DNA of 7,211 nucleotides from assembly GCA_937901055.1 (NCBI GenBank), contig CALCGO010000561.1, positions 1 to 7,211 of the forward strand, written 5' to 3'. This DNA comes from an uncultured Rhodobacterales bacterium (lineage in GTDB: Bacteria > Pseudomonadota > Alphaproteobacteria > Rhodobacterales > Rhodobacteraceae). Shown here one piece after another: positions 1 through 6,570 of the stretch. A model generated the notes under the pieces. The model worked only from the letters and a program-made list of their open reading frames with translations, did no database searches and was not told where the DNA came from. Numbering within the stretch: position 1 is the stretch's first letter; each line of letters starts with the position of its first letter. The translations under genes and the position numbers were made by a program.

Positions 1-357
1 AACGACTTGTGCGTAGCCACCCCCCGCAGCACCACCCTTCATGCCGAAACACGGGCCGAGCGAGGCTTCGCGGATGCAAACCATCGCGTTTTTGCCGATA
101 CCGTTCAGGCCGTCAGCTAAACCAACAGTGGTGGTCGTCTTTCCCTCGCCAGCGGGTGTTGGGCTGATGGCGGTCACAAGGATCAGTTTGCCATCTTCTT
201 TGCCTGCCTGCGCGGCGATGAACTCGGCCGAAACCTTGGCTTTGTCGTGCCCGAAAGGTAGTAGGTCGTCGCTTGGGATTCCCAGCTTAGCGCCGATCTC
301 CTAAATTGGTTTCTTGTCGGCTTCACGCGCGATTTCGATGTCGGTTTTGTAACCCAT
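1..357 (-). pseudogene. fhs: Formate-tetrahydrofolate ligase, N-terminal part, with in-frame amber stop at codon 19 (partial)
   Basis: The intact enzyme makes 10-formyl-tetrahydrofolate from formate, ATP and THF in the cytoplasm, feeding one-carbon metabolism. The ATG at 355-357 follows a good ribosome binding site (AGAGGGA at 364-370, six bases away) and opens with MGYKTDIEIAREA, typical of the family. Codon 19 (301-303) reads TAG. After it the same frame stays open for 100 codons to the window edge and still reads as this enzyme: the ATP-binding loop PTPAGEGKTTTT is at about residues 66-77, and the conserved stretch IREASLGPCFGMKGGAAGGG follows near residues 95-114. No frame change is needed, so the lesion is a single codon. 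There is no plausible restart between the stop and the ATP loop. The family assignment is firm. Whether the gene is truly dead, or the TAG is a base-call error, cannot be decided here. The gene is truncated by the window edge, so later lesions are unknown. Confidence 0.88.
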
Positions 358-361
358 GACT

Positions 362-410
362 GATCCCTCTACGGATGGCTGATGTTTCCCATAATTGTTA
401 GGAGGCAATC
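362..410 (-). promoter_or_regulatory. fhs leader: ribosome binding site that can pair with an upstream CCTC
   Basis: Reading on the minus strand, the leader contains CCTCCT (400-405), which resembles the 3' end of 16S rRNA. Further down is the fhs ribosome binding site AGAGGGA (364-370). The segment GATTGCCTC (402-410) can pair with GAGGGATC (362-369) as a 3-bp plus 4-bp helix broken by a small internal loop, closing about 32 bases and hiding the ribosome binding site. The pairing is visible in the sequence. A regulatory role is inference, and so short a helix can arise by chance. It does not match a riboswitch class that I recognise. Confidence 0.25.
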
Positions 411-501
411 CGACTATTAGCGAGACCTTTTTCGACATCCCAAAGCGATAGTGCGACAAAACCGTAAAAATTGTGTGCGAAGGCATACTTCGGGTGTAGG
501 C

Positions 502-531
502 AAAAAATAAGGGCGACCTTAGTCGCCCTTA
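502..531 (-). terminator. Rho-independent terminator of the tol-pal/tilS/ftsH transcription unit
   Basis: On the minus strand a perfect 9-bp stem (AAGGGCGAC with GTCGCCCTT, extended to 10 bp by a flanking T-A pair) closes a TAAG loop and is followed closely by six T residues (502-507). It starts 25 bases after the ftsH stop codon and lies before the fhs leader, so it separates ftsH from fhs. On the plus strand no T run follows the stem, so it should work in one direction only. Confidence 0.93.
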
Positions 532-556
532 ATATCTTGAATATGTTCGCCGAAGT

Positions 557-2463
557 TTAGCTCGGTTGAGGTTCCATACTGCCGTCGTCTTTCGGCTTCC
601 CAACTTTTGGAATCGCCGTGACACTGGCCGAACCACCATCGGTGGAATTTGCATCGTCTTCATCGTCCGAATGAGGAGGCTCCCCTTTCACGACGCGGCC
701 GATTTCCTCGCCGGTTAACGTTTCGTATTCCAGCAAACCTTGTGCCAAGCGTTCGAACTCTTCGGACTTTTCCTCAAGTATGCGGTAGGCTTCCGTATAG
801 GCATCGTCGATCAAGCGTTTAACTTCGGATTCAACAAGTTCCTTTGACTTTGCCGAAAGTGAGAAGCCACCAGCACTGCCACTCGAATACCCCTCGTGGG
901 CTTCGGCATAATCGATGTTACCGACCAGATCGGACATACCCCAGCGCATCACCATAGCGCGTGCCAAGGCCGATGCTTGCTGAATATCACCCGACGGGCC
1001 ATTACTTACACGATCGGCGCCATACTTGATAATCTCGGCGGCTTTACCTGCCATGGTCATGGCCAGCTTCTGCTCGCATTCGATTTTGTGCCAGTTCAGG
1101 CGATCAACTTCGGGTAAGGAAACAACCATACCCAAAGCGCCACCACGCGGGATAATCGTGGCTTTGTAGACCGGATCACACTCGGGCAGCGCAAGACCAA
1201 CAATCGCGTGGCCGGCTTCGTGATAAGCCGTCTTTTCCTTTTGCTCGCTCGTGATAACCATCGAGCGGCGCTCGGTGCCCATCATGATCTTGTCTTTGGC
1301 GGCTTCGAAGTCTTCCATCGTTACCACGCGTTTACCTGTACGGGCGGCCATCAGGGCAGCTTCGTTAACCAGATTGGCCAAGTCTGCACCAGACATTCCC
1401 GGCGCACCACGTGCGATGATGCGTAAATCGACATCAGGGCCAAGCGGAACCTTGCGTGCGTGAACACTAAGGATTTTCTGACGACCTTTAATGTCAGGGT
1501 TCGACACATGCACTTCGCGATCAAACCGACCGGGACGACGCAAGGCAGGGTCCAGAACGTCCGGGCGGTTGGTAGCGGCCAGAAGGATTACACCCTCATT
1601 CGCTTCAAACCCGTCCATTTCAACCAGCAACTGGTTCAACGTCTGTTCGCGCTCGTCGTTACCACCGCCATAGCCTGCGCCACGATGGCGACCAACCGCG
1701 TCGATTTCGTCGATGAATACGATGCAAGGTGCATTCTTCTTGGCCTGCTCGAACATATCGCGCACGCGGCTTGCGCCGACGCCTACGAACATTTCAACAA
1801 AGTCGGAACCCGATATTGCAAAGAACGGTACGCCAGCTTCGCCTGCAATTGCGCGAGCTAGCAACGTTTTACCTGTTCCCGGAGGGCCAACAAGCAATGC
1901 GCCTTTTGGGATTTTACCGCCAAGGCGGGTGAATTTCTGCGGGTCTTTCAGGAATTCAACGATTTCTTCGAGCTCTTCTTTGGCTTCGTCAATACCGGCA
2001 ACATCGTCAAGGTGACTTTACCTTGCTTTTCGGTCAGCATCTTGGCTTTGGATTTGCCGAAGCTCATCGCGCCGCCTTTGCCACCGCCTTGCATGCGGTT
2101 CATGAAGAATATCCAGACACCGATAAGTAGTATGAACGGAAGCCATACGCCAAGCATCGACATGATACCGGATTGCTCTTGCGCGGATGCGTCGATTGCA
2201 ACACCTGCGTCGCGCAGGATGGGCAGAATTTCAGCGTCGCGCGGTTGAATTGTCGTGAAATTGTTGGAACCGCTGCGGATATAAATCTTCTCGCCGTCCA
2301 GCGTTACCGCATCAACCTGGCCTGCATCTACACTGTCAAGGAATTCCGAAAACGAGACTTGCGTTGCGTTTGTCGTGGATCCTCCGCCGTTGAAGATGTT
2401 GAACAAGGCGATCATTAACAGGAATAAAATAACCCAAAACGCAATGTTTTTATTATTACCCAC
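557..2463 (-). pseudogene. ftsH: ATP-dependent zinc metalloprotease FtsH, split by a one-base deletion
   Basis: FtsH is a hexameric inner-membrane AAA+ protease that degrades misfolded membrane proteins and selected regulators. The GTG start at 2461-2463 has AGGAGA (2471-2476) seven bases upstream. Residues 7-24 and about 108-121 are the two membrane segments flanking a periplasmic domain. After T151 the frame is lost: the expected VTFDDVAGIDEA continues only if one base is added at 2009-2010. In the shifted frame everything is present: Walker A GPPGTGKT (about 193-200), Walker B IVFIDEID, arginine fingers in RPGRFDR, zinc-binding HEAGH (about 415-419), the third-ligand Asp in SGDI (about 493), and an acidic tail ending MEPQPS. 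With the base restored the protein is about 635 residues, normal for the family. As written, the N-terminal product stops after 171 residues and the remainder lacks a credible start. FtsH is essential or nearly so in many proteobacteria, so a sequence error is a serious alternative to real inactivation. The family call is certain. Confidence 0.95.
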
Positions 2464-2496
2464 AGTATGCTCTCCTAAAAGGTATTCAAATTCTTA

Positions 2497-2518
2497 ACAC
2501 GGGCGACTCGGCCCGCGC
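2497..2518 (-). other. Stem-loop in the ftsH leader
   Basis: On the minus strand GCGCGGGC pairs with GCCCGTGT over 8 bp, two of them G-U in RNA, around the 6-base loop CGAGTC. It lies between the promoter candidate at 2529-2556 and the ftsH ribosome binding site at 2471-2476. No T run follows directly, so it is not a simple terminator. It might protect or process the ftsH mRNA 5' end. That role is inference. Confidence 0.5.
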
Positions 2519-2528
2519 GGTTGTTTGT

Positions 2529-2556
2529 AACATAGGGTCTCAGCCCTGACTTTCAA
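2529..2556 (-). promoter_or_regulatory. Candidate heat-shock (RpoH-like) or sigma-70 promoter of ftsH
   Basis: Overlapping the tilS stop codon, the minus strand reads TTGAAA (2551-2556), a 16-base spacer, and TATGTT (2529-2534). In wider context it is GTTG, 17 bases, CCTATGTTAC. As I recall it, the alphaproteobacterial heat-shock consensus is CTTG, about 17 bases, CYTATNTNNG. Only the first and last defined bases differ. ftsH is a known heat-shock gene in E. coli and Caulobacter, so the position fits. A sigma-70 reading (TTGAAA, TATGTT) is also possible. The leader would be about 60 bases long. Confidence 0.5.
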
Positions 2557-3785
2557 CGTGTCTTTAAGGACTTGTGAAGACCTTTTTTACCATATTTTAA
2601 CTCAATTGCCCATCCATTAGCCATTCCGGCCAGTGGAGCGGCCACTAATTGCCCATCAACCCATAATGCCGGACTCGTAAGCAGCACCTCGCGCGCGTGG
2701 CCTGTATCGCGCCAACTTGGGCATTCGCGCAGGCCATCTTCACCCAATGCGGCGATGGTATTGGCGGGATCGTGCCCACGTTTTGTGACTACCCAGCGAT
2801 GGTCCCAAACTGAATTTATGGGGCAGGGAGGCGTTACCCGAGCAACCTCTCTTCTCACGATAATACTGCCAGAGTGTGAACGAATTACGCATCCATGTAG
2901 CGTTTGCCCGTTTGCTTCGCCAATTCTGGTTAACACGCCGCGAAGGCTGTCAAAACGTGGACGATAGGGCGCACCGCTGATCCATTGCAGGGTGGCAGAA
3001 AACAAGCGGTATCTTAGTTCATCGGGGGCCGCGTCGAAGGCACCAATGTTCAGTCTCGCTTCGCCAGCGTCGGTGATTTCGAGGCATGCATCGGCAAGCG
3101 TTTTTGTGGCTGCTTCCAGTGCAACACGAGCGTCTTTCATATGATCAGCTGTGGCGACTAACCCGTCTTTGGTAACTCCAAGGTCGGACAAAATCGCCAG
3201 GGCTTGGCGCGCCTTCACGCGGTCGTATTTTGGATCCTCATTGGAAGGGTCGTCAATCCAGTCGACGCCATTCTCAACGAGATAGGCCCGCAATTCATCG
3301 CGCCGCGCATGCAACAACGGGCGGACCCACGTCAGAGGGCCGTCAGCGCGGCGCGCAGCCATGCCCGACAAGCCATCGACACCAGACCCGCGGGCAAGGC
3401 GCAACAAAACCGTTTCCGCTTGATCATCAAATGTGTGTCCCAGAGCGATGTGGTTAATGTTCTGCGCGTCCGCCCAAGCGGCAATCAGCCGTAGTCGCGC
3501 TTGTCGTGCCGCGTCCTGAAGGTTGCCTGTTTTGCCACAGTCTTCCCATGTTAACACATGATGCGGAACCTTCAGGCGTTTACACACGGCCGCCACTTGC
3601 GCGGCCTCTTCAGCGCTTTCTCGGCGCAATCCGTGATCTACGGTAACCGCCCGCAAACCATCACCACGCGCCGCCAACATATGCAGCAGTGCCACGGAAT
3701 CGCCGCCGCCAGAGACAGCGATACCAAGTGTTGTATTAGGGATGTCGAAAAGAGCATGTTCCAGCCCTTTGGCTAAATCGCTCAA
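2553..3785 (-). CDS. tilS: tRNA(Ile)-lysidine synthase TilS
   Basis: TilS is a cytoplasmic enzyme that uses ATP to attach lysine to C34 of the CAU-anticodon tRNA-Ile, changing its reading from AUG to AUA and its charging from Met to Ile. It is normally essential. The 410-residue protein shows the N-type ATP pyrophosphatase P-loop SGGGDS (25-30), TVDHGLR (48-54), the family signature GHTFDDQAETVLLRLARGSG (116-135), and WIDDPSNEDPKYDR (about 176-189), followed by a less conserved C-terminal tRNA-binding part. The start is TTG at 3783-3785. It overlaps the cpoB stop in TTGA, which suggests translational coupling. The next in-frame ATG is at residue 36, past the P-loop, so it cannot be the start. 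No strong ribosome binding site is seen, which agrees with coupling. All key motifs are intact. Confidence 0.95.
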   Translation of the reverse strand: MSDLAKGLEHALFDIPNTTLGIAVSGGGDSVALLHMLAARGDGLRAVTVDHGLRRESAEEAAQVAAVCKRLKVPHHVLTWEDCGKTGNLQDAARQARLRLIAAWADAQNINHIALGHTFDDQAETVLLRLARGSGVDGLSGMAARRADGPLTWVRPLLHARRDELRAYLVENGVDWIDDPSNEDPKYDRVKARQALAILSDLGVTKDGLVATADHMKDARVALEAATKTLADACLEITDAGEARLNIGAFDAAPDELRYRLFSATLQWISGAPYRPRFDSLRGVLTRIGEANGQTLHGCVIRSHSGSIIVRREVARVTPPCPINSVWDHRWVVTKRGHDPANTIAALGEDGLRECPSWRDTGHAREVLLTSPALWVDGQLVAAPLAGMANGWAIELKYGKKGLHKSLKTR

Positions 3786-4594
3786 GGACAGGCCAGCGTT
3801 TGTTTTTGGGCAAGGATCTGTGCACCCAGATCAACGCTTACATTCTGGTACCGAATACCGATCTCGTCCAGTGTCAAACAGGCTTGATCTGTTTGTCCCA
3901 ATGCCCCAAGGCTGGCCGCGAGTTCAAAGAGCGAAACAGGCGCGAACGGTCCATCCGGCGTACCACTAAAACTGTCGAGATAACTGCGTGCCGCGCCGCC
4001 CCAATCCTGCAAACCTGCCAAAGCCAAACCACGACGATACTGCGCTTCGCTTGTCAACGGACCACCTGGGTAGGTTTGTGTAAAGGTTGCAAATTGTTCG
4101 GCGGCGGCTTGATACTCGCCCGCTTCATACATCGCCAACCCTGCATCAAAGCTGCGCTGTTCGTCTGACGCTAGTTCCTGCCCGCCGTTGCCAATGTCCG
4201 TTTCCCCGCCGAGCGGTGGAGGCGTGGTAAGGGAACCAGTGTCGCCATCCTCCAATTCCGTCAGTCGAAATTCCAGATCACCAATGCGTCGGGTGGCATC
4301 GTCGGCGATTTGCACTACGCGAAATTCCAGCGTCTCGACCAAGCCCAAAGCCGCGCTCAGGTCGGCTTCGAGGTTGTTCAGGCGCTGCAATATTGTTCCC
4401 ACGGAATCTTGCGAAACACCGGAATTGCCCGTTGTTAGCAATTCGCCACGTAATTCCTGCATCATCTCGCTAAGCGTGGTGATGTCCATGCGAACATCCT
4501 CAAGCGTCTGGGCCTGCGCCTGACCCGACGCAGGCAATATAGCCATACAGCTGATCAAAACGGCTGCAAAAACACCGCGCAATTCAGTCATCAT
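3782..4594 (-). CDS. cpoB: Tol-Pal system protein CpoB (YbgF), periplasmic coiled-coil/TPR protein
   Basis: In E. coli this periplasmic protein binds TolA and coordinates peptidoglycan synthesis by PBP1B with outer-membrane constriction at division. I chose the ATG at 4592-4594 (270 residues). It sits behind GAAAGG about nine bases upstream and gives a standard signal peptide, with likely cleavage after AQA at residue 28. The upstream alternative at 4633 would add 13 residues before the signal peptide and overlap pal. After the signal peptide come a predicted coiled coil (about 30-115, with hydrophobic heptad-like spacing in QRLNNLEADLSAALGLVETLE), a Gly/Pro/Thr linker, and TPR-like helices from about 140 to the end (FDAGLAMYEAGEYQAAAEQF and the segments after it). 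Length and layout match the family. It starts 22 bases after pal and ends overlapping tilS by four bases, so it is in one operon with both. Confidence 0.92.
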   Translation of the reverse strand: MMTELRGVFAAVLISCMAILPASGQAQAQTLEDVRMDITTLSEMMQELRGELLTTGNSGVSQDSVGTILQRLNNLEADLSAALGLVETLEFRVVQIADDATRRIGDLEFRLTELEDGDTGSLTTPPPLGGETDIGNGGQELASDEQRSFDAGLAMYEAGEYQAAAEQFATFTQTYPGGPLTSEAQYRRGLALAGLQDWGGAARSYLDSFSGTPDGPFAPVSLFELAASLGALGQTDQACLTLDEIGIRYQNVSVDLGAQILAQKQTLACP

Positions 4595-4616
4595 TACTTT
4601 CGACCTTTCAGCTGGC

Positions 4617-5117
4617 TTAAACGCCCATGCCACCGTTAACGATTGTCACCGCACGACGGTTTTGCGACCAGCAAGACACGTTGGAACAAACCGCAATCGG
4701 GCGTTCCTTGCCATAGCTGACGATGCTGATACGGCTGTCTGCAACCCCTTGGCTAACCAGATAGTCGCGAACCGAGCTTGCGCGTTTGGAGCCCAAAGCA
4801 ATGTTGTATTCGCGCGTACCTTGTTCATCGGCGTGACCTTCAATCAGGACAGAAACCGCTGGGTTGGCGTTCAGCCATCCTGCTTGCGCATTCAGCGTCG
4901 CAATAGTGTCGCCAGACAAGGACGACTGATCAACCGTAAACAACACCGTGCTGCCAATGGAGGCTTGAAAATACTCCAGCGATGTTTCGTCAATCGAGCC
5001 GATGCCGGCGCCGTTTACGTCCGACCCGCCGCCGCCGAATAACCCGCCAGTAGTGTCCGTACAAGCGGCCGTTGCCAAAAGCGCAAGAATAGCGGCTGTT
5101 TTCGTTAGGTATGTCAT
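4617..5117 (-). CDS. pal: Peptidoglycan-associated lipoprotein Pal
   Basis: Pal is an outer-membrane lipoprotein whose periplasmic OmpA-like domain grips meso-diaminopimelate in peptidoglycan and is mobilised by TolB and the TolQRA motor. The 166-residue product starts at an ATG with GAGG eight bases upstream. It has a short lipoprotein signal with the modified cysteine at 19 (TAAC). The Thr at position -3 is less usual than Leu but tolerable. A Gly-rich linker leads to the OmpA domain at about 55-163, with the peptidoglycan-binding motif GHADEQGTREYN (94-105) and NRRA (153-156). Cys143 and Cys148, in AVCSNVSCWSQ, resemble the Rhodobacterales form and could form a disulfide in the periplasm (inference). 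It lies 68 bases after tolB and 22 before cpoB, the standard Tol-Pal order. Confidence 0.96.
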   Translation of the reverse strand: MTYLTKTAAILALLATAACTDTTGGLFGGGGSDVNGAGIGSIDETSLEYFQASIGSTVLFTVDQSSLSGDTIATLNAQAGWLNANPAVSVLIEGHADEQGTREYNIALGSKRASSVRDYLVSQGVADSRISIVSYGKERPIAVCSNVSCWSQNRRAVTIVNGGMGV

Positions 5118-5154
5118 GCTCTTAACCTCGTTTTATTTGTTATACTCACAATTT

Positions 5155-5183
5155 ACCACACTTGGTGCCCCGTTGAAACGGGG
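5155..5183 (-). other. Tandem small stem-loops between tolB and pal
   Basis: Two bases after the tolB stop, the minus strand forms CCCCGT-TTCA-ACGGGG (5168-5183), a perfect 6-bp stem. A weaker ACCA-AGTG-TGGT (5155-5166) follows almost directly. No T run follows, so it is not a classical terminator. A stem here could slow 3'-to-5' decay of the tolB end or mark a processing site that raises pal levels relative to tolB. That is inference. The pairing itself is visible. Confidence 0.5.
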
Positions 5184-5185
5184 TT

Positions 5186-6520
5186 CTATTTCAATAGGCC
5201 GGACCACGCCGGATCGGACGCGAAGCTTGGTGTTGGAACCATATGCATGTTGCGCCCCGTAATATCGACCGAATAAATTTGTGGCGCTCCGTTTGCGCCC
5301 GAAGATACACGGAAGAACATCAGCACTCGGCCGTTTGGCGACCACGTCGGAGCCTCGTCAATGAAGCTGGCGGTTAGCAGGCGTTCTTGCGTGCCATCGA
5401 CGCGCATCACACCGATATGGAAGCGACCACCGACGATCTTGGTGAAGGCTATCAGGTCCCCACGCGGCGACCAAACGGGTGTTGCATAGCGCCCATTTCC
5501 AAAGCTGATCCGCTTAGCGTCCCCGCCGTTAGCAGACATGATGTACAGCTGTTGCGAACCCCCGCGATCCGATTCAAACACAATCTGTTTGCCATCAGGC
5601 GAGAAGCTAGGCGCAGTGTCGATCGAGGGGCCAGAAGTCAGACGTGTACGCCGACCGGAGGCGAGATCAACAGTGTAGACGTCGGTATTGCCGCGCTCTG
5701 AAATCGAAAGCACAATCTTGCCACCATCGGGCGAGAACCGCGGCGCGAACCCCATACCCGGGAGATTGTCAAAAACGCGCCGTTGCAATGTATCAACGTT
5801 CATCAAATACACGCGCGGAATACCCGTTTCATAGCTGGTATAAAGAATGTCGCGGTTGTTGGGCGAAAACCGTGGCGCCAACACAAGATGTTCATCACTG
5901 GTCAAATAGGCCAATCCAGCCCCGTCGTGATCCATTATCGCCAAGCGTTTGCGGCGGTCATTCTTCGGGCCGGTTTCGGATACGAACACGACCTTGCTGT
6001 CAAAATAGCCAGTTTCACCAGTTAGCCGAGAGTAAACAGCATCCGCGACCTTGTGCGAAATGCGACGCCAGTTTTCAGGGCTGCCGGAGAGTTGCACCCC
6101 ATCACCCATCGGTGCCTGAGCGAACACGTCCCACAGGCGGAACTTAACTGTCAGTTTGCCACCGTTGCTGTTCACAGCCCCGACAATCAGTGCTTGGGAA
6201 CTAATCGCGCGCCAGTCTGCGAATTGCACAGGTGCGTTAAAGTTCGAGACGCCGGAAATATGTGCCGCCTTGGGAATTTCGCGGAACAATCCTGTGCTTA
6301 ACAAATCCTCGGCAATCACACGTGTGATGTTGTTGGCAATAGCCCCCGACGCCGCATTTTCGGCGATAAACACCGGAATTGCGAAAGGTACAGGCTCGAT
6401 AACACCACCCGTCACGTCGATTTTCAATGTGGGTTGTTGTGCGCTTACAGGCACTGCGAATGCGGCCAACACCAGCAACAGCCCGAAAGCGGCACCAGTC
6501 ATCCGGTTTAATACTGCCAT
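5186..6520 (-). CDS. tolB: Tol-Pal system beta-propeller protein TolB
   Basis: TolB is a soluble periplasmic protein that binds Pal and, through its N-terminus, TolA, so that Pal can be released and moved to the division site. I place the start at the ATG 6518-6520 (444 residues), preceded by AAGGGG about eight bases upstream. An in-frame ATG at 6553 would add 11 residues encoded in AT-rich DNA and spoil the signal peptide. The signal peptide is residues 1-27, with cleavage VSA before QQ. An alpha/beta domain covers about 30-165. A six-bladed propeller follows, with repeats of the type APRFSPDGGKIVLS, APSFSPDGKQIVFESD, TPVWSPRGDLIAFT and APTWSPNGRVLMFF up to the C-terminus. The gene stops on TAG right after DPAWSGLLK, the expected end of the family, so TAG acts as a normal stop in this genome. 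It lies between tolA and pal. Confidence 0.96.
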   Translation of the reverse strand: MAVLNRMTGAAFGLLLVLAAFAVPVSAQQPTLKIDVTGGVIEPVPFAIPVFIAENAASGAIANNITRVIAEDLLSTGLFREIPKAAHISGVSNFNAPVQFADWRAISSQALIVGAVNSNGGKLTVKFRLWDVFAQAPMGDGVQLSGSPENWRRISHKVADAVYSRLTGETGYFDSKVVFVSETGPKNDRRKRLAIMDHDGAGLAYLTSDEHLVLAPRFSPNNRDILYTSYETGIPRVYLMNVDTLQRRVFDNLPGMGFAPRFSPDGGKIVLSISERGNTDVYTVDLASGRRTRLTSGPSIDTAPSFSPDGKQIVFESDRGGSQQLYIMSANGGDAKRISFGNGRYATPVWSPRGDLIAFTKIVGGRFHIGVMRVDGTQERLLTASFIDEAPTWSPNGRVLMFFRVSSGANGAPQIYSVDITGRNMHMVPTPSFASDPAWSGLLK

Positions 6521-6539
6521 TTTTAGCCCCTTTTTTTGT

Positions 6540-6570
6540 AATATATACATCATTTATATCTATTCGCCAA
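6540..6570 (-). promoter_or_regulatory. Possible internal promoter before tolB
   Basis: Directly after the tolA stop the minus strand reads TTGGCG (6565-6570), then a strongly AT-rich stretch with TATATA (6542-6547) at 17-base spacing, or TATATT (6540-6545) at 19. This would give a very short leader of about 15 bases containing the tolB ribosome binding site. AT-rich gaps easily produce such boxes, so this is weak. Confidence 0.3.

Noticed and set aside
301..303. TAG reassigned to an amino acid in this organism
   Set aside because: tolB ends on TAG exactly at the expected C-terminus of the family, so TAG is used as an ordinary stop here. No other gene in the window has an internal TAG.
301..486. 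A small minus-strand gene of 61 codons before fhs
   Set aside because: Its last 18 residues are the fhs N-terminus before the TAG. The rest is the leader, which has no family resemblance or ribosome binding site.
358..501. Known tetrahydrofolate or glycine riboswitch in front of fhs
   Set aside because: I do not see the conserved cores of these classes. Only a short possible helix at the ribosome binding site is visible.
1525..1545. FtsH reads ALRRPGRFDR where ALLRPGRFDR is more common
   Set aside because: The two arginine fingers are kept, and Arg at this position occurs in AAA+ relatives, so it is not evidence of inactivation.
1948..2463. A separate small membrane protein of 171 residues
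   Set aside because: It is the N-terminal part of FtsH. Its last 20 or so residues are out-of-frame translation of the conserved VTFDDVAGIDEA region.
3782..4633. Longer CpoB start at 4633
   Set aside because: It overlaps pal, lacks a better ribosome binding site and puts 13 extra residues before a standard signal peptide.
5118..5160. Separate pal promoter around TATAAC on the minus strand
   Set aside because: A TATAAC box is present, but no -35-like hexamer sits 16-18 bases upstream.
5644..6147. Plus-strand open frame of 167 codons (and others at 1460-1861, 6156-6578, 3800-4168)
   Set aside because: These lie opposite well-conserved minus-strand genes, are rich in Arg/Cys/His as antisense frames usually are, and have no recognisable domain.
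5186..6553. Longer TolB start at 6553
   Set aside because: It would add MMYILQKKGLK before the signal peptide. The ATG at 6518-6520 has a clear AAGGGG ribosome binding site and gives a clean signal peptide.
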